DNA of 64,000 bases from Excoecaria cochinchinensis (Eukaryota > Streptophyta > Magnoliopsida > Malpighiales > Euphorbiaceae), in contig CANTUQ010000073.1 in the NCBI GenBank assembly GCA_947683425.1, positions 12,855,501 to 12,919,500 of the forward strand. Reading direction: 5' to 3'. Below the pieces are notes generated by a model. It saw only the letters and a list, made by a program, of their open reading frames with translations. It was not told the DNA's origin and did no database searches. Position 1 is the stretch's first letter. Each line of letters begins with the position of its first letter. The position numbers were made by a program, and so were the translations under genes. Shown one piece after another: positions 10,125 to 20,856 of this stretch.

Positions 10125-11276
10125 CTAATTTTTCAGCATAGCCCTCACATCAGTTTCCAGCACATCTATGTGTGCCGCTATGCTTTGATTGGTGGCTTCA
10201 ATGCCATCCAATCTATGCACGACACGATCAAGACTGGTAGTAAAACCTGCAGCAGCACACCTACTAGCAGGAATGGCATCTCCAGCAGCCACCTCGTCTT
10301 CAGATGATTTCACATTGGAAGAGTCATGAGCCACAGCTGCTCAAGATGACTCGGGAGCCTTTCCTTTCACTTTATCAACGCTTGCACTTTCGACCTACGA
10401 ACCATGAGCAACAAACTTAGGCGGTCAACCGCCCTTTGTTAAAAGGTTAGCACGCCGTAAATAAACAACATCAAGCATGGTTACCGAGGTACCTTCTTCT
10501 AAATAAAAGTTATACAAATCGCCTAAACATCCTAAAAGGATACCGGTAACCATGTGACACATGCCCACAGTTTTACTTTTAGCAATTGAAGCGTGATACA
10601 ACCCATCAAAAATAAAATCAATAGAGCATGGGGTTTTCTTAGATAGCAATAAGTCTAACATAAATAAATCTTTGGTCTGCACTTTGGAACTTTCAACTCT
10701 ACCAAATAAGGCATGACACAAATATTTATGAAATAGCATTAAAACATCATCCTTAATTTGGCGATTAGTTAAATTTATATTATTAAATGCATCTAGACCA
10801 GTCAACCTCTTCCAAACAGGTTTAGGATCAAACAAATGAGGATCAAAAATCTTTCCATTTAATAGAAACCCAAACCAATCATGCATTTCTTGAAACCCAA
10901 AAATGTGTTCAGTACCTTGATGTCTAAATTTGAACTGAGTTTGACGTTTATCCACATATTCTAGGGTAACAAAGAATTCTAAGGCCCAAGAACGATTAAC
11001 AGGAAGAGTCAATTGAACAAATTTACCCCATTTCATGTATCTCAAATACTTTTCAAAGGTTTCATTAACACCCAAAGTAGTTAACAGATTGAAATCTATA
11101 TGCCACTTGCCTACATACATTTTTTTATTAAAATATTCAAACTTCTCACCTTCTTCTTTAGATAAAATAGGGAAAGTGCATTCAAACCTATTTTGGAGCC
11201 TCACAACATTAGGATGTTCACTGGACTCCGCTGCTGCTTGTCTCCCCTTGTCAGCAACATGCTTGGTTCTTACCAT
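10125..11276 (-). pseudogene. Ath-2 env-like (Athila ORF-1 family) protein, broken
   Basis: One frame runs from ATG 11276 to a stop at 10125, 384 codons long with three stops in it (TGA 10425-10427, TAG 10395-10397, TGA 10341-10343). Residues 1-283 show a basic N-terminus (RTKHVADKGRQ), then a region with GKWHIDFNLL, FRHQGTEHIFGF and HDWFGFLLNGKIFDP. This resembles the ATHILA ORF-1/env-like proteins found downstream of pol in Athila elements. After the stops the C-terminus contains a likely coiled coil (LDRVVHRLDGIEATNQSIAA). No clear signal peptide is seen. The function of these proteins is not established. The position, 660 bp after integrase, fits the family. The stops are consistent with C-to-T changes. 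Confidence 0.8.
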
Positions 11277-11938
11277 CGTGGGTGTGAAAGAAAGACAAAA
11301 AAACTTGACTAAAGAAACTCACAAGCAAAAGAAAAGAAGAAAACAAAAACTGGAAAACAAAGTTTCTTGAGAGAGAAGAAGAGAGAAATCAAAGAGAGAA
11401 AAGAGAGAAAACGCAAGAGTCGTGAATGAAAATGAAAAGAAAAACAGAGTTAGGGCTTAAAATAAATAAATGGGTGTGAAAAATAGGGCTTCAATGGTTT
11501 GAATTTCAAAATTTTTCAAAATCCGTGTTTTGTCGCGACCTCGCGACACATTGACGATCGCGACAGAGACCACATTTCGAAAAATTATCTCGCGATAAAA
11601 ATTTTCCTCACCTCTTTGTCGCGATCGCGACAATTTCACGCTCGCAATAGAGAAGAACATTAGAAATCCAAAAAGAGTTTATCGCGAGATTGCCAACATC
11701 ACGCCGGCGCGATGAAACCTATAAAAACACTTTCCCCTCTCTGTTGCGCTTGCGACAAAGAAGAAAACTTAAATATCAACTTTGTTTTCCTTTCAAAATA
11801 ACATCACAAATTGACATAGAAAAAGATCTTACAAATTAGAAGCATCTGTAAAACAAAAAGAATTACATTAATACATAGAAATAACACTCACATATAATAT
11901 AACAAATAATTAAAAAGAAAAATAATGTCAATTAACCT
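11277..11938 (-). other. Ath-2 pol-env spacer with TCGCGA palindrome cluster
   Basis: Non-coding 660 bp between integrase and the env-like ORF. Between 11527 and 11760 it contains a series of CpG-rich dyad words (TGTCGCGACCTCGCGACA, TGTCGCGATCGCGACA and decayed forms such as TTATCGCGAGATTG). Similar spacers in Athila elements can hold an intron for the env-like mRNA; no clear splice pair was identified here. Confidence 0.7.
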
Positions 11939-12583
11939 TCAAACCATTTTTAAAGAGATAAATGAAACCTCCCTTCCATGAAAGGTTTCCTCCAAATATA
12001 CCTTACATCTTTGACCATTGGCTTTAAATAATTCCACTTTTTCATTTCTGAGTTCTAGAAAACCTTGATCAAAGATTTGAGTGACTTCAAAGGGTCCACT
12101 CCATCTAGATCTTAATTTTCCCAGAAAGAGTTTCAATCTTGAATTGTACAAAAGAACCTTATCCCCAATGGTGAAATGTTTACACCTTATATGAGCATCA
12201 TGCCATTTTTTAGATCTTTCTTTATAGATTTTAGCATTTTCATAGGCAAAAAGTCTTAACTCATCGAGCTCATTCAATTGCAAACATCTCTTGACACTTG
12301 CATCCTTTAAGTCATAATTCAAGGTCCTAGTGGCCCAATATGCTTTATGCTCTAACTCCACAGGCAAATGACATGTTTTTCCATAAACCAACCTATATGG
12401 TGTCATACCAATAGGTGCCTTAAATGTTGTACGGTATGCCCATAAAGCATCATCCAATTTATGTGCCCAATCCTTTGTAGAATTAGAAATAGTTTTTTCT
12501 AATATCCACTTAAGCTCCCTATTGGACACTTCCACTTGACCACTTGTTTGTGGGTGATATGGTGTAGCTACCCTATGATGCAC
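11939..12583 (-). pseudogene. pol: Ath-2 integrase C-terminal part (after a frameshift)
   Basis: This frame begins MHHRVATPYHPQTSGQ, the conserved stretch ending the integrase core, followed by the catalytic Glu (QVEVSNRELK). Then comes DDALWAYRTTFKAPIGMTPYRLVYG and the C-terminal beta-rich domain (GDKVLLYNSRLKLF, then SRWSGPFEV), ending at 11939. Integrase inserts the cDNA in the nucleus. The frame differs by one nucleotide from the upstream pol frame, so a single-base indel lies near 12600, in or near the T run TTTTTTGATTC. Without it, pol would be one frame apart from the stops listed for the upstream part. Confidence 0.9.
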
Positions 12584-15045
12584 ACCATATTTATGTAATA
12601 AAGAATCAAAAAACGATTAATGAAATGCTTGCCTCCATCACTTATGATGGCTCTTGGCACTCCAAACCTTGAGAAAAGCTTCTTCAAAAACTTTAGCACT
12701 ACCTTTGAATCATTAGTTGGTGTTGCTTTTGCTTCAACCCATTTGGATACATAATCTACACCAACCAGTATGTAATTTTGCCCAAAAGATGTGGGGAAAG
12801 GACCCATAAAATCAATCCCCCACACATCAAATACTTCAACTTCCAATGTGTTATACAAAGGCATTTCATCTCTCTTACTAATATTACCAGCTCTTTGACA
12901 TTTATCACACTTAGCAACAAACAATCTTGCATCATGAAACAAAGTAGGCCAAAAAAAACCACATTTTAGCACCCTAGAAGCAGTCTTATTAGCACCATTA
13001 TGACCCGAATACAAAGCAGCATGACAATGTGTCAAAATGTTTTGATAATCTTCCTCACTTACACATCTACGAATTATGCCATCCCCACTTATCTTAAATA
13101 AATAGGGTTCCTCCCAAAGATAATTTTTGACATCATTAAAAAACTTTTTCTTTTGGTGCCATATCAAACCATTAGGAACAATACCAGCAGCAAGATAATT
13201 AGCAAAATTAACATACCAAGGTACATGCACATTTTCAAGTGACATTAATGATTCGTCTGGAAAAGACTCATTAATGCTATCACCTAAAGGTTCATCATTA
13301 TTTTCTAACCTTGATAAATGGTCAACTACTAAATTTTCACTTCCCTTTTTATCTTTAATAACAAGGTCAAATTCTTGCAATAATAATACCCAACGAATTA
13401 ATCTAGGTTTGGCATCTTTCTTAGCAAACAAGTACCTCAGTGCAGCATGATCCGTATAAATAATGACTTTAGACCCTAACAAGTAAGATCTAAATTTGTC
13501 ACATGCATAAACTACAGCTAACAGCTCTTTTTCAGTGGTTGTGTAATTGATTTGAGGAGGTGATAAAGTGTGGCTAGCATAATAAATCACATGCAAGTTC
13601 TTACCATGCCTTTGCCCTAGCACACATCCCACAGCTAAGTCACTTGCATCACACATGATCTCAAATGGCAATTCCCAATTAGGAGTGGTGATAATAGGTG
13701 CACTTACAAGGGCTTTCTTCAAAGTATTAAAAGCATGCATACATTCTTCAGAAAATTCAAAAGGCACATCCTTTATTAACAAGTTAGTCAAAGGTTTAGC
13801 AATCAATGAAAAATCCTTTATAAATATCCTATAAAAACCAGCATGACAAAGAAAAGATCTTACCCCCTTAAGTGTAGTGGGTGGAGGTAATTTCTCAATC
13901 AATTCTGTTTTTGCTCTATCTACCTCAATCCCTTGACTTGAAATCTTATGCCTTAAAACTATCCCCTCATCTACCATAAAATGGCATTTCTCCCAATTAA
14001 GAACCAAATTATTTTCTTCACATCTAGCCAATACTTTATCTAAATTTTGTAGACAAAGCTCAAATGAATCCCCATAAACAGAAAAGTCATCCAGAAAAAC
14101 TTCCATTATATCCTCAATCATATCCCCAAATATTGAAGTCATACACCTTTGAAAGGTAGCTGGTGCATTGCATAACCCAAAAGGCATTCGCCTATAAGCA
14201 AAGGTCCCATATGGACAAGTAAATGTAGTTTTCTCTTGGTCACTAGGGTAGATAAAAATTTGAAAATATCCTGAACCATCTAAAAAACAGTAATGAGAAT
14301 GGCCAGCTATTCTCTCCAACATTTAGTCAATGAACGGTAAAGGAAAATGATCTTACCTAGTTGCTGAATTTAACTTCCTATAGTCTATACACACCCTCCA
14401 ACCGATGGTGGTTCTAGTAGGAATTAGATCACCCTTCTCATTCCTAACAACCGTCATACCTCCCTTCTTTGGAACACAATGTATTGGACTCACCCAATCA
14501 CTATCCGAAATTGGATAGATGATCCCAGCATCAAGCAACTTAATAACTTCTTTTTTTACTACCTCTTTCATGTGAGGGTTAAGCCTTCTTTGCCTATCAG
14601 CTTTAGGCTGACATTCATCTTCTAAGTTTATCCTATGCATGACAACATTAGGACTAATACCTTTTAGATCAGAAATCTGCCAACCAATACTCTTTATCCT
14701 TTTTTTAACAACCTCTAACAATTCATACTCTTGTGCACTAGTAAGTTTGTTAGAAATTATAATAGGCAAAGTATGATTAGAGCCAAGAAATGCATACCTC
14801 AAATGATTTGGTAGTTCTTTTAATTCCACATTTGGAGGACTTACAATTGAAGGTGGCAAATGTGCTTCATTTCGATAAAGAAGTTCTGGCCTTAAGCTCT
14901 CTTGCTCCATATCTTCATGAACCTCTTTCTCCATTTGAACCTCCTCTTCACCTGCATTTTCCATTACCTCCAAAATGCAAGCATTGATTACATCTATTTT
15001 CATGCAAACATTTTCATCCATGGGATATTGTAAGGCTCTATCCAT
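12568..15045 (-). pseudogene. pol: Ath-2 reverse transcriptase, RNase H and integrase N-terminal part
   Basis: One frame, broken by two close stops (TAA 14353-14355 and TAA 14323-14325). RT: KEVIKLLDAGIIYPISDS, then GWRVCIDYRKLNSATR before the stops, then FAYRRMPFGLCNAPATFQ and the catalytic box FLDDFSVYG (about 14085-14105). RNase H: MCDASDLAVGCVLGQ, TTTEKELLAVVYA, YTDHAALRYL. Integrase zinc-binding residues: HCHAALYSGH followed by CDKCQRAG. Integrase core: DVWGIDFMGPFP and IISDGG (two catalytic Asp). The frame is lost near 12600. RT copies the RNA, RNase H removes it, integrase inserts the DNA. The catalytic residues survive and damage is limited to point stops, so inactivation looks fairly recent. 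Confidence 0.92.
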
Positions 15046-15048
15046 ATG

Positions 15049-16323
15049 CTATTCCACACTATAATCCCCTACTCTTAAGACTAAAGTGCCCTCATAGACA
15101 TCTACTAAAGCCCTTCCAGTCCTCATGAAAGGTCTTCCCAATATCAATGGACATTTCATATCATATGCAAAATCTAAGATCACAAAATCAGCAGGTAAAA
15201 TAAACTTATCCACTTTTACCAACACATCTTCAATTATTCCATAGGGTTTCTTAATAGATTGGTCAGCTAATTGCAAAACCATGGAAGTAGGTTTAACATA
15301 ATCTAACCCCAACTTTTTAAAGATAGACAAAGGCATGAGATTTATACTTGCCCCCAAATCGCATAAACATTTAGGAAACTCTACATCTCCTAATGTGCAT
15401 GGAATAGTAAAACTCCCATTATCTTTAAGCTTAGTAGGCAAATTATTAGAGATTATGGAACTACATGCCTCAGTTAATGTAATAGTGGATATATCTTCCC
15501 AATTTCTTTTCCTAGAAATTAAATCTTTAAGAAATTTTGCATAATTAGGAATTTGTGTAACGGCCTCAATAAAATTTAAATTGATGTGCAAATGCTTCAA
15601 TTTATCAATAAAAGATTGGAATTGCTTATCTTGGTTTTGTCGCTTCAGGCGTTGAGGAAACGGTGGACGAAGTTGAAAAACCTTAGAAGAATTTGCCTTA
15701 GATGTCCCTTTTGTCGTAACCGCGACAAGTGTCGCGCTTGCGACAGAAGACTCTCCTCCTGCTGTCGCGCTCGCGCCTGGTATCGCGCCCGAAACATTAC
15801 TTGGCCTTTCTTCTATCACGATCGTGACAGGCATCGCGCTCGTGACAAAAGAGTCATTCTTCTTGTCATTTTCCTGCAATTCTCCACTCTTGTTAGTAAT
15901 AACATTTTCATTAGTATAAGATTTACCTGACCTCAAATTGATGGCTTTTAGATGTTCCCTTGGGTTCTCCTCTGTAGTACTTGGTAAAGTTCCTTGTAAC
16001 CTTAAAGGTAAAGCCTTTGCTAATTGCCCAATTTGCACTTCTAAATTATGTATGGATGAGGCTTGATTATTTGTAATCTGATCAAACTTATTTTCCAGCC
16101 TCTTGTGGTTCTCCTCTTGCGAGTTAAATTTCATATTAATTCCCTCCAAAAGCCTATCCATCTTAACTTCTAAAGCCCAAAACCTATCTTGAGGTTGTTG
16201 AAAACCTACACTCCTATTTTGGTTGTTACTATTTCCCCAAGAAAAGTTAGGATGATTTCTCCAACCTGGATTATATGTATTAGAGTAAGGGTTACCACGA
16301 CCTTGACCTTGGATAAAGCTAAC
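15049..16323 (-). pseudogene. Ath-2 gag C-terminus and aspartic protease
   Basis: This continues the gag frame between stops TAA 16324-16326 and TAG 15049-15051. After a Gly/Asn-rich linker, residues from the Met at 16161 form a helical region (NKFDQITNNQASSIHNLEVQ) with an IGQLAKALP motif. Then comes a variable Ser/Ala/Thr-rich segment (15713-15850) coded by repeated TCGCGA-type palindromes, and then the protease. The protease shows CDLGASINLMPLSIFKKLGL (active site D-L-G-A in place of D-T-G) and LILGRPFMRTGRALVDV. It would cleave the polyprotein. Gag, protease and RT share one frame with no programmed frameshift. The palindrome insert in coding sequence is unusual. Confidence 0.88.
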
Positions 16324-17304
16324 TTACTCTTCATTATTAGTTACCCCCAAATTACATCCTTCACTAGAATGTCCTAATTGCCCACAAATATTACAACTAA
16401 TTTGCTGACTACCTTCCACTCCAAAACTATTAAGTTTATGAGTTAAGGCTTCTACTTGAGCTTGCAAAGCAACTACAGAATCAATTGCATGTACTCCCCT
16501 AGTATTATAAGAATTAGAATCCCTTACTCTCTCGGTAGGCCACATGCAATTGTTCATTGACATTTCCTCCATTAATTCAAATGCTGCTTCGGTTGTTTTT
16601 CTCATCAAGGATCCACCAGCTGCAGCATCTATTGTACCTCTTGTAGTTGGGTTAACTCCATTATAGAAAGTTTGCATCAAAAGCTCCCTTGGAAGGTTAT
16701 GGTGAGGACACATTCTTTGCAATTCTTTGAACCTTTCCCAAGTCTCATACAAAGATTCATTGTCATTTTGAACAAATGTAGTGATATCCTTTATGATTTT
16801 TGCTGTTTTAGCCAAGGAAAAATATTTGGATAAAAATACTTAGGCCAATTGGTCCCAAGTAGTAATTGATCCCCTTGCTAGCGAATTCAACCAAGCTTTG
16901 GCCTTATCTTTCAAAGTGAAAGGGAAAAGCCTAAGTTTGATTGCATCAGCCGAGACACCATTAATCTTAAAGGTATCACATATTTCAAGAAAATTTGCCA
17001 AATGAGCATTAGGATCCTCATTTGCTAAACCATAAAATTGAATGCTATTTTGAATCATTTGTAATAAAGATGGTTTGATCTCAAATTGATTTGCGTTTAC
17101 CGTTGGCCTTACCACTCCTTGTTGAGCTCCACTCAATGCGGGTGTGGCAAAGTCCATAAGTCTTGGTGGATTTTCTTCAGCCATGATAATTGGTATCTTA
17201 TTCTTGTTCTTTTTCTTATTGGACTTCCGGTTACTTGACAAAAACCTTTCAATTTCAGGATTTAAGGGTTCAACCTCTTCTAAAGAACTCCTTGTACTAG
17301 GCAT
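16324..17304 (-). pseudogene. gag: Ath-2 gag with zinc knuckle
   Basis: Starts at ATG 17304, 126 nt after the PBS. The order is: basic N-terminus with a poly-Lys stretch, the MDFATPALSGAQQGVV block, retrotransposon gag core (INGVSADAIKLRLFPFTLKDKAKAWL, then ETWERFKELQRMCPHHNLP), and a CCHC zinc knuckle CNICGQLGHSSEGC near 16385. One TAA at 16840-16842 splits it; the same frame continues on the other side. Gag forms particles and binds RNA. At about 325 codons it has the normal length for this lineage apart from the stop. Confidence 0.92.
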
Positions 17305-17430
17305 GAACTTTCAAATCCTGTAAAACCAAAAATAAAACACAAAGTTAAACTAAATCAAACAAATTAAAACAAAATAAAATATTGTAATCCAAAATCATAA
17401 ATCAAGTTTCATAATGGTAAATCAACTGTT
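17305..17430 (-). other. Ath-2 short 5' leader
   Basis: A leader of 126 nt between PBS and gag start, AT-rich, no ORF. Closely related to the equivalent stretch of Ath-1 (537-646). Confidence 0.8.
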
Positions 17431-17448
17431 TCCCCGGCAACGGTGCCA
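17431..17448 (-). promoter_or_regulatory. Ath-2 primer binding site (tRNA-Asp type)
   Basis: The plus strand TCCCCGGCAACGGTGCCA equals a tRNA-Asp 3' end with one mismatch, 6 nt from the LTR edge; identical to the Ath-1 site. Confidence 0.92.
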
Positions 17449-17454
17449 AAAACT

Positions 17455-18806
17455 TGTTGAACATTTTCTATAGATGCTAATTACCGCAAGTATACGGTGT
17501 ACCGAAATAGTATTTAAGATGTCGATCCCATGAGGAAAGTGATTTGCACACTATTACTACTCAATTTTAATTTTGTTTACAATGATTAATTAATTGTAAA
17601 GTTGATTTTAAACTAATCTAACATCTAAATTAACTAAACCTAATTATTGATGGTCAAAGAAGATATAATGATTAATGATGATGAGTATAAAAATGGAACT
17701 TGAATTGATTATTCTTAATGATTTAAATATTCTTATCATGCAAGCTAAGTTGAATAAATTTCCTACTTACTCTTTCGACATAAATAGGATTGCTTAAAAC
17801 ATGCATATGTAATTCCAATTCACAATTTTCATTAATGGATTAGAAGATTAAACATGCAAATCTTAAGTGAAGTCACAACCTATTGCAACCATTTTAACAC
17901 TATGATTTCTCAAATAATGCCTCAATGATGATTTACCATTAGATTGTAAATATGAATTCATTTTTCAATTAAACTCATACTTATAATGATCATACATAGT
18001 ATCCCAATAGGAAATTCTACAAGCAAGAACACATGAATTAATATGAACAATAAAATATTTAATATTAGGAATTCAAGTTCAGAATTTACATCACAAAATT
18101 TACAAAGAAGATTAAAGAGTTAAGAAATGAAGAAGGAGATTTTTCAACCCTTTTCAAGTCACCAAAGGTAGTCTTCTTCTTTGTATACTATCTTCTCTTC
18201 AATGCATAAACTCTACTTGAGAAAATTAGACTAAAAAAAATGAAAGAACTATTCTAACTTACAGAATTTTTACTTAATTAAATGTTCAACTCCTAAAATT
18301 ACAGTTAATAATAATATTTATAATGTTCTAATTGTGTCTCCTCAGATGTCTCTTGGCAAGGATTACAAATGTTATTGGAAAGGCATAACTCTTCAAAGTG
18401 CAATTTGAACTTTTGTCTCTAATGGATCTCTCTGTCGCGCTCGCGACAGAGCGCGCCTCTTTCATCGCTCCACCTTCCTCGTGTTTGCCTTCTCCGTCCC
18501 CTGTCGCGACCTCGCGATGAGTTCCTTGGTCGCGATAGCCTCTCTTCTTCACTTTTCTTCCTTCTTCCTTGGCTCTCCTTTAGTGCATGTTGTCACGCTC
18601 GCGACAGAACCTCTTTCTCCTTTGCTTATTTTGGCTGCTTTTCTCCATTTTCTCCATCTTTTTCCATCTTTCTCCATTTTTCTCCTACACACCCAAAACT
18701 CAAACGAAAACATAAAACACTCCTAATTCTAATACAAATAAACACATATGAATATTATTTTAATCCTAAAACATAGGTTAAATATGAGCTATTTAAGCTC
18801 ATATCA
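17455..18806 (-). repeat. Ath-2 5' LTR
   Basis: 1352 bp, same length and ends as the 3' LTR at 6884-8235. It retains more intact CpG words: CTGTCGCGCTCGCGACAGAG at about 18431, TGTCGCGACCTCGCGATG near 18501, GGTCGCGATAG near 18529, and GTCACGCTCGCGACAG near 18592. Confidence 0.95.
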
Positions 18807-18811
18807 GGCAA
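18807..18811. repeat. Target-site duplication GGCAA of Ath-2, right copy
   Basis: Matches 6879-6883; see the left copy. Confidence 0.95.
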
Positions 18812-20851
18812 CAAGGAGGTTTCATGGAGTTTCCACCCAATAGAACATTGGGAAAGTTCGTCTCGCCTCAGTGAGCCTAAGACGGCGCATATATCCATTT
18901 TGGGCCAGCCAAAGGGGTCTTGGAGGTAATCACTCCAATAAGACATTGGGAATGACCCTCTAGCCCTATGGAGCCTAGGATTTATTGAGTCGTTTACACA
19001 AGAGGTGTCTTGGAGGTCTCATTCCAATGAGTGATCGGATAGACCTCTCGCCTCGTTGAGCCCAAAGACCAAAGATGGGTTCGGAACTTTTCATCTATTT
19101 CTACCTTGATTAATTTTACGATTAAATTTTTAGCTTATTAGTCCACTCTCTCTCCACACGATGCAATTAAAGGCGCAATTATTCACGTCAAAATCATTAA
19201 TAAATAAATAAAACAAGAATAAAAACAAAAATAAACATTCAAACATAACTTACAATAATACTAGGAGCGGAACACAACTCCCCTTTATAAAAAGTGCGAT
19301 ACATACACAAAACGAGGAATTCATTTATTTTGAGGACTTTGGTCCTCGCATGTATTTATTATGAAAACGATTTTTTATGTGACGTTTTCATTGACTAAAA
19401 TAGGACTTTGGTCCTTTATTTGCAAAAAATCGCCAAATTAATTAATATAAAACACTTGTCCATTCTTATTTAACGCAAAATAAAACAATTTACATAAGCA
19501 TAAAGATAATAAGAAACGCATAATTAAATAAATAAATGGCAAAGGGATAAAGGATTAAACCCATTGGAGACTTCCATGTTGTGCATGACAACTTCCTCTC
19601 AAGCTCAAACCATCCCAAGGACCATAAATTATAATCTCACAAAATAATCAATAATATTAATACTTATAAACAAAGCAAGAATAAATATAAATGAAGATTA
19701 AAATTCAAAATAAATAAAAAATAATGATATTATTCTTATTTACAGAAAAAAAAGATTTTGGAAAATAAAAGAAAAATAATAAAAGAAATAAATAACAAAA
19801 GGAGATAAAATAGCTTGGAAAAATGGAGACAGAACTCAGGGACGGCCATAAAAGTTTTACCGATGAGCGTCTGTTGGGGTGACCGGTGGGTAATAGGGGC
19901 ACCATTTACGTGTTATTGGTGACCTTATTGCCCGTTGGTCACCTCTGTTCTTCAAAAAAAGCAGTAAAAATAAAAATTTTCACAATTTCACAACAAAAAT
20001 GATTTTTCCCAACACAAAAATCGAAAATAAATGCAAATATTTAAAATAAATTAAACAGAATGTATGTCCAGAATATTTACCCTCGGATTTTACCTTTTAG
20101 GATGGATTTCGGATGATTCGAATCTCGCACGCTTCACGAGAAAAGAGCAAAAATCAAGGAAAGAAATTTGGGTTTTTCTTTCTTGATAATCACAAAAGTG
20201 TTCAAGTGTTGGAATCTGTAAATATTGATGGGAAAATAATCGATTTTAGCTCCCTTCAATTAATTAGATTCACCAAATCAAAATAAAATAAAGATGAAAA
20301 TGAAGAAATTTTTTAATGAGATGAAAAGGTTAGAATCAATAATCAGAAAAGGATTTTTAGGGTAAACAGTAGCTAAAATCATCCAACCCCCAAAATGGTT
20401 CAAAAAACCCTTTTTATATTATTTTTTTTCTCAAAACCCTAAAATCGACGGCCGTCGGAAGTCTACCGATGGGCGTCTGTTAAATCTTTTTTTCTGTAGG
20501 AAATAGGATTAAATCGACGGGCGCCGGAGACCCACAGATGAATGTCTGTGCAAGGACACGTGTCCATCTCCCATCTCACCAACGGCCTATCCCTCATGAC
20601 GAGAGACGAAACCTCTAGGGAGCGACGGGCGGCCCATTACCGACGGGCTGACCGCCAATTGAGGAAGAACCTTCTTTTCAAGCCCAAAAACCCCCAATTT
20701 TCTTTTTCTCATTACTGCAAATAAAAATCCATATTTCTCGTGAATCTAGAGGACCAAAATCTCCAGATCTCATCCGTTCATTCGGAATCGGGCATCGATT
20801 TCTTCATCAGGCAATCTCTGATCTGGACTGCCTCGGGACACGGTGCTTACA
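18812..20851 (-). repeat. solo-Tat LTR, right segment
   Basis: Continues the minus-strand LTR after Ath-2. On the reverse strand it starts TGTAAGCACCGTGTCCCGAG, close to TGTAGACACTGGGTCCCGAG of Tat-2. Blocks shared with the other Tat LTRs include CCCAATAGAACATTGGGAAA, GAGCCCAAAGACCAAAGA and TCTCCACACGATGCAATT. It holds two clusters of dyad words: 19849-19945 (long imperfect hairpin with GGTGACCGGTGGGTAATAGG and its partner ending CCGTTGGTCACC) and 20443-20680 (CGACGGCCGTCG, CCGATGGGCGTCTG, CGACGGGCGCCGG). No supported gene; the ORF at 20542-20724 is within this cluster. Confidence 0.88.
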
Positions 20852-20856
20852 AAGGG
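20852..20856. repeat. Target-site duplication AAGGG of solo-Tat, right copy
   Basis: Matches 6764-6768; the Tat-1 gag frame resumes directly after it. Confidence 0.9.

Larger units (their letters stand above)
6884..18806 (-). mobile_element. Ath-2: complete Athila-type Ty3/gypsy retrotransposon
   Basis: An 11.9-kb minus-strand element with 1352-bp LTRs at both ends, TSD GGCAA, a tRNA-Asp-type PBS at 17431-17448, gag-protease-RT-RNase H-integrase in one frame, then an env-like ORF, a long 3' non-coding region and a PPT next to the 3' LTR. The gene order and env-like ORF after integrase are the Athila pattern. Coding is disabled by several in-frame stops and one frameshift. The LTRs have equal length but differ at scattered sites, largely transitions (e.g. 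TGTCATGACCTCGTGATG in the 3' LTR against TGTCGCGACCTCGCGATG in the 5' LTR, CpG-decay type). It lies inside solo-Tat, so it is younger than that insertion. Confidence 0.95.

Noticed and set aside
15586..15930. 114-codon plus-strand ORF opposite Ath-2 gag-protease
   Set aside because: The opposite strand has clear protease and gag motifs in the same place; this ORF is a shadow enlarged by the palindrome words.
20542..20724. 60-codon ORF in solo-Tat
   Set aside because: It overlaps the GACGGGC dyad cluster in an LTR with no domain; similar clusters elsewhere give unrelated peptides.
6769..20851. solo-Tat as the 3' LTR of a full element
   Set aside because: Neither a PPT nor a PBS lies beside it, and matching AAGGG repeats flank both ends, so no interior is present.
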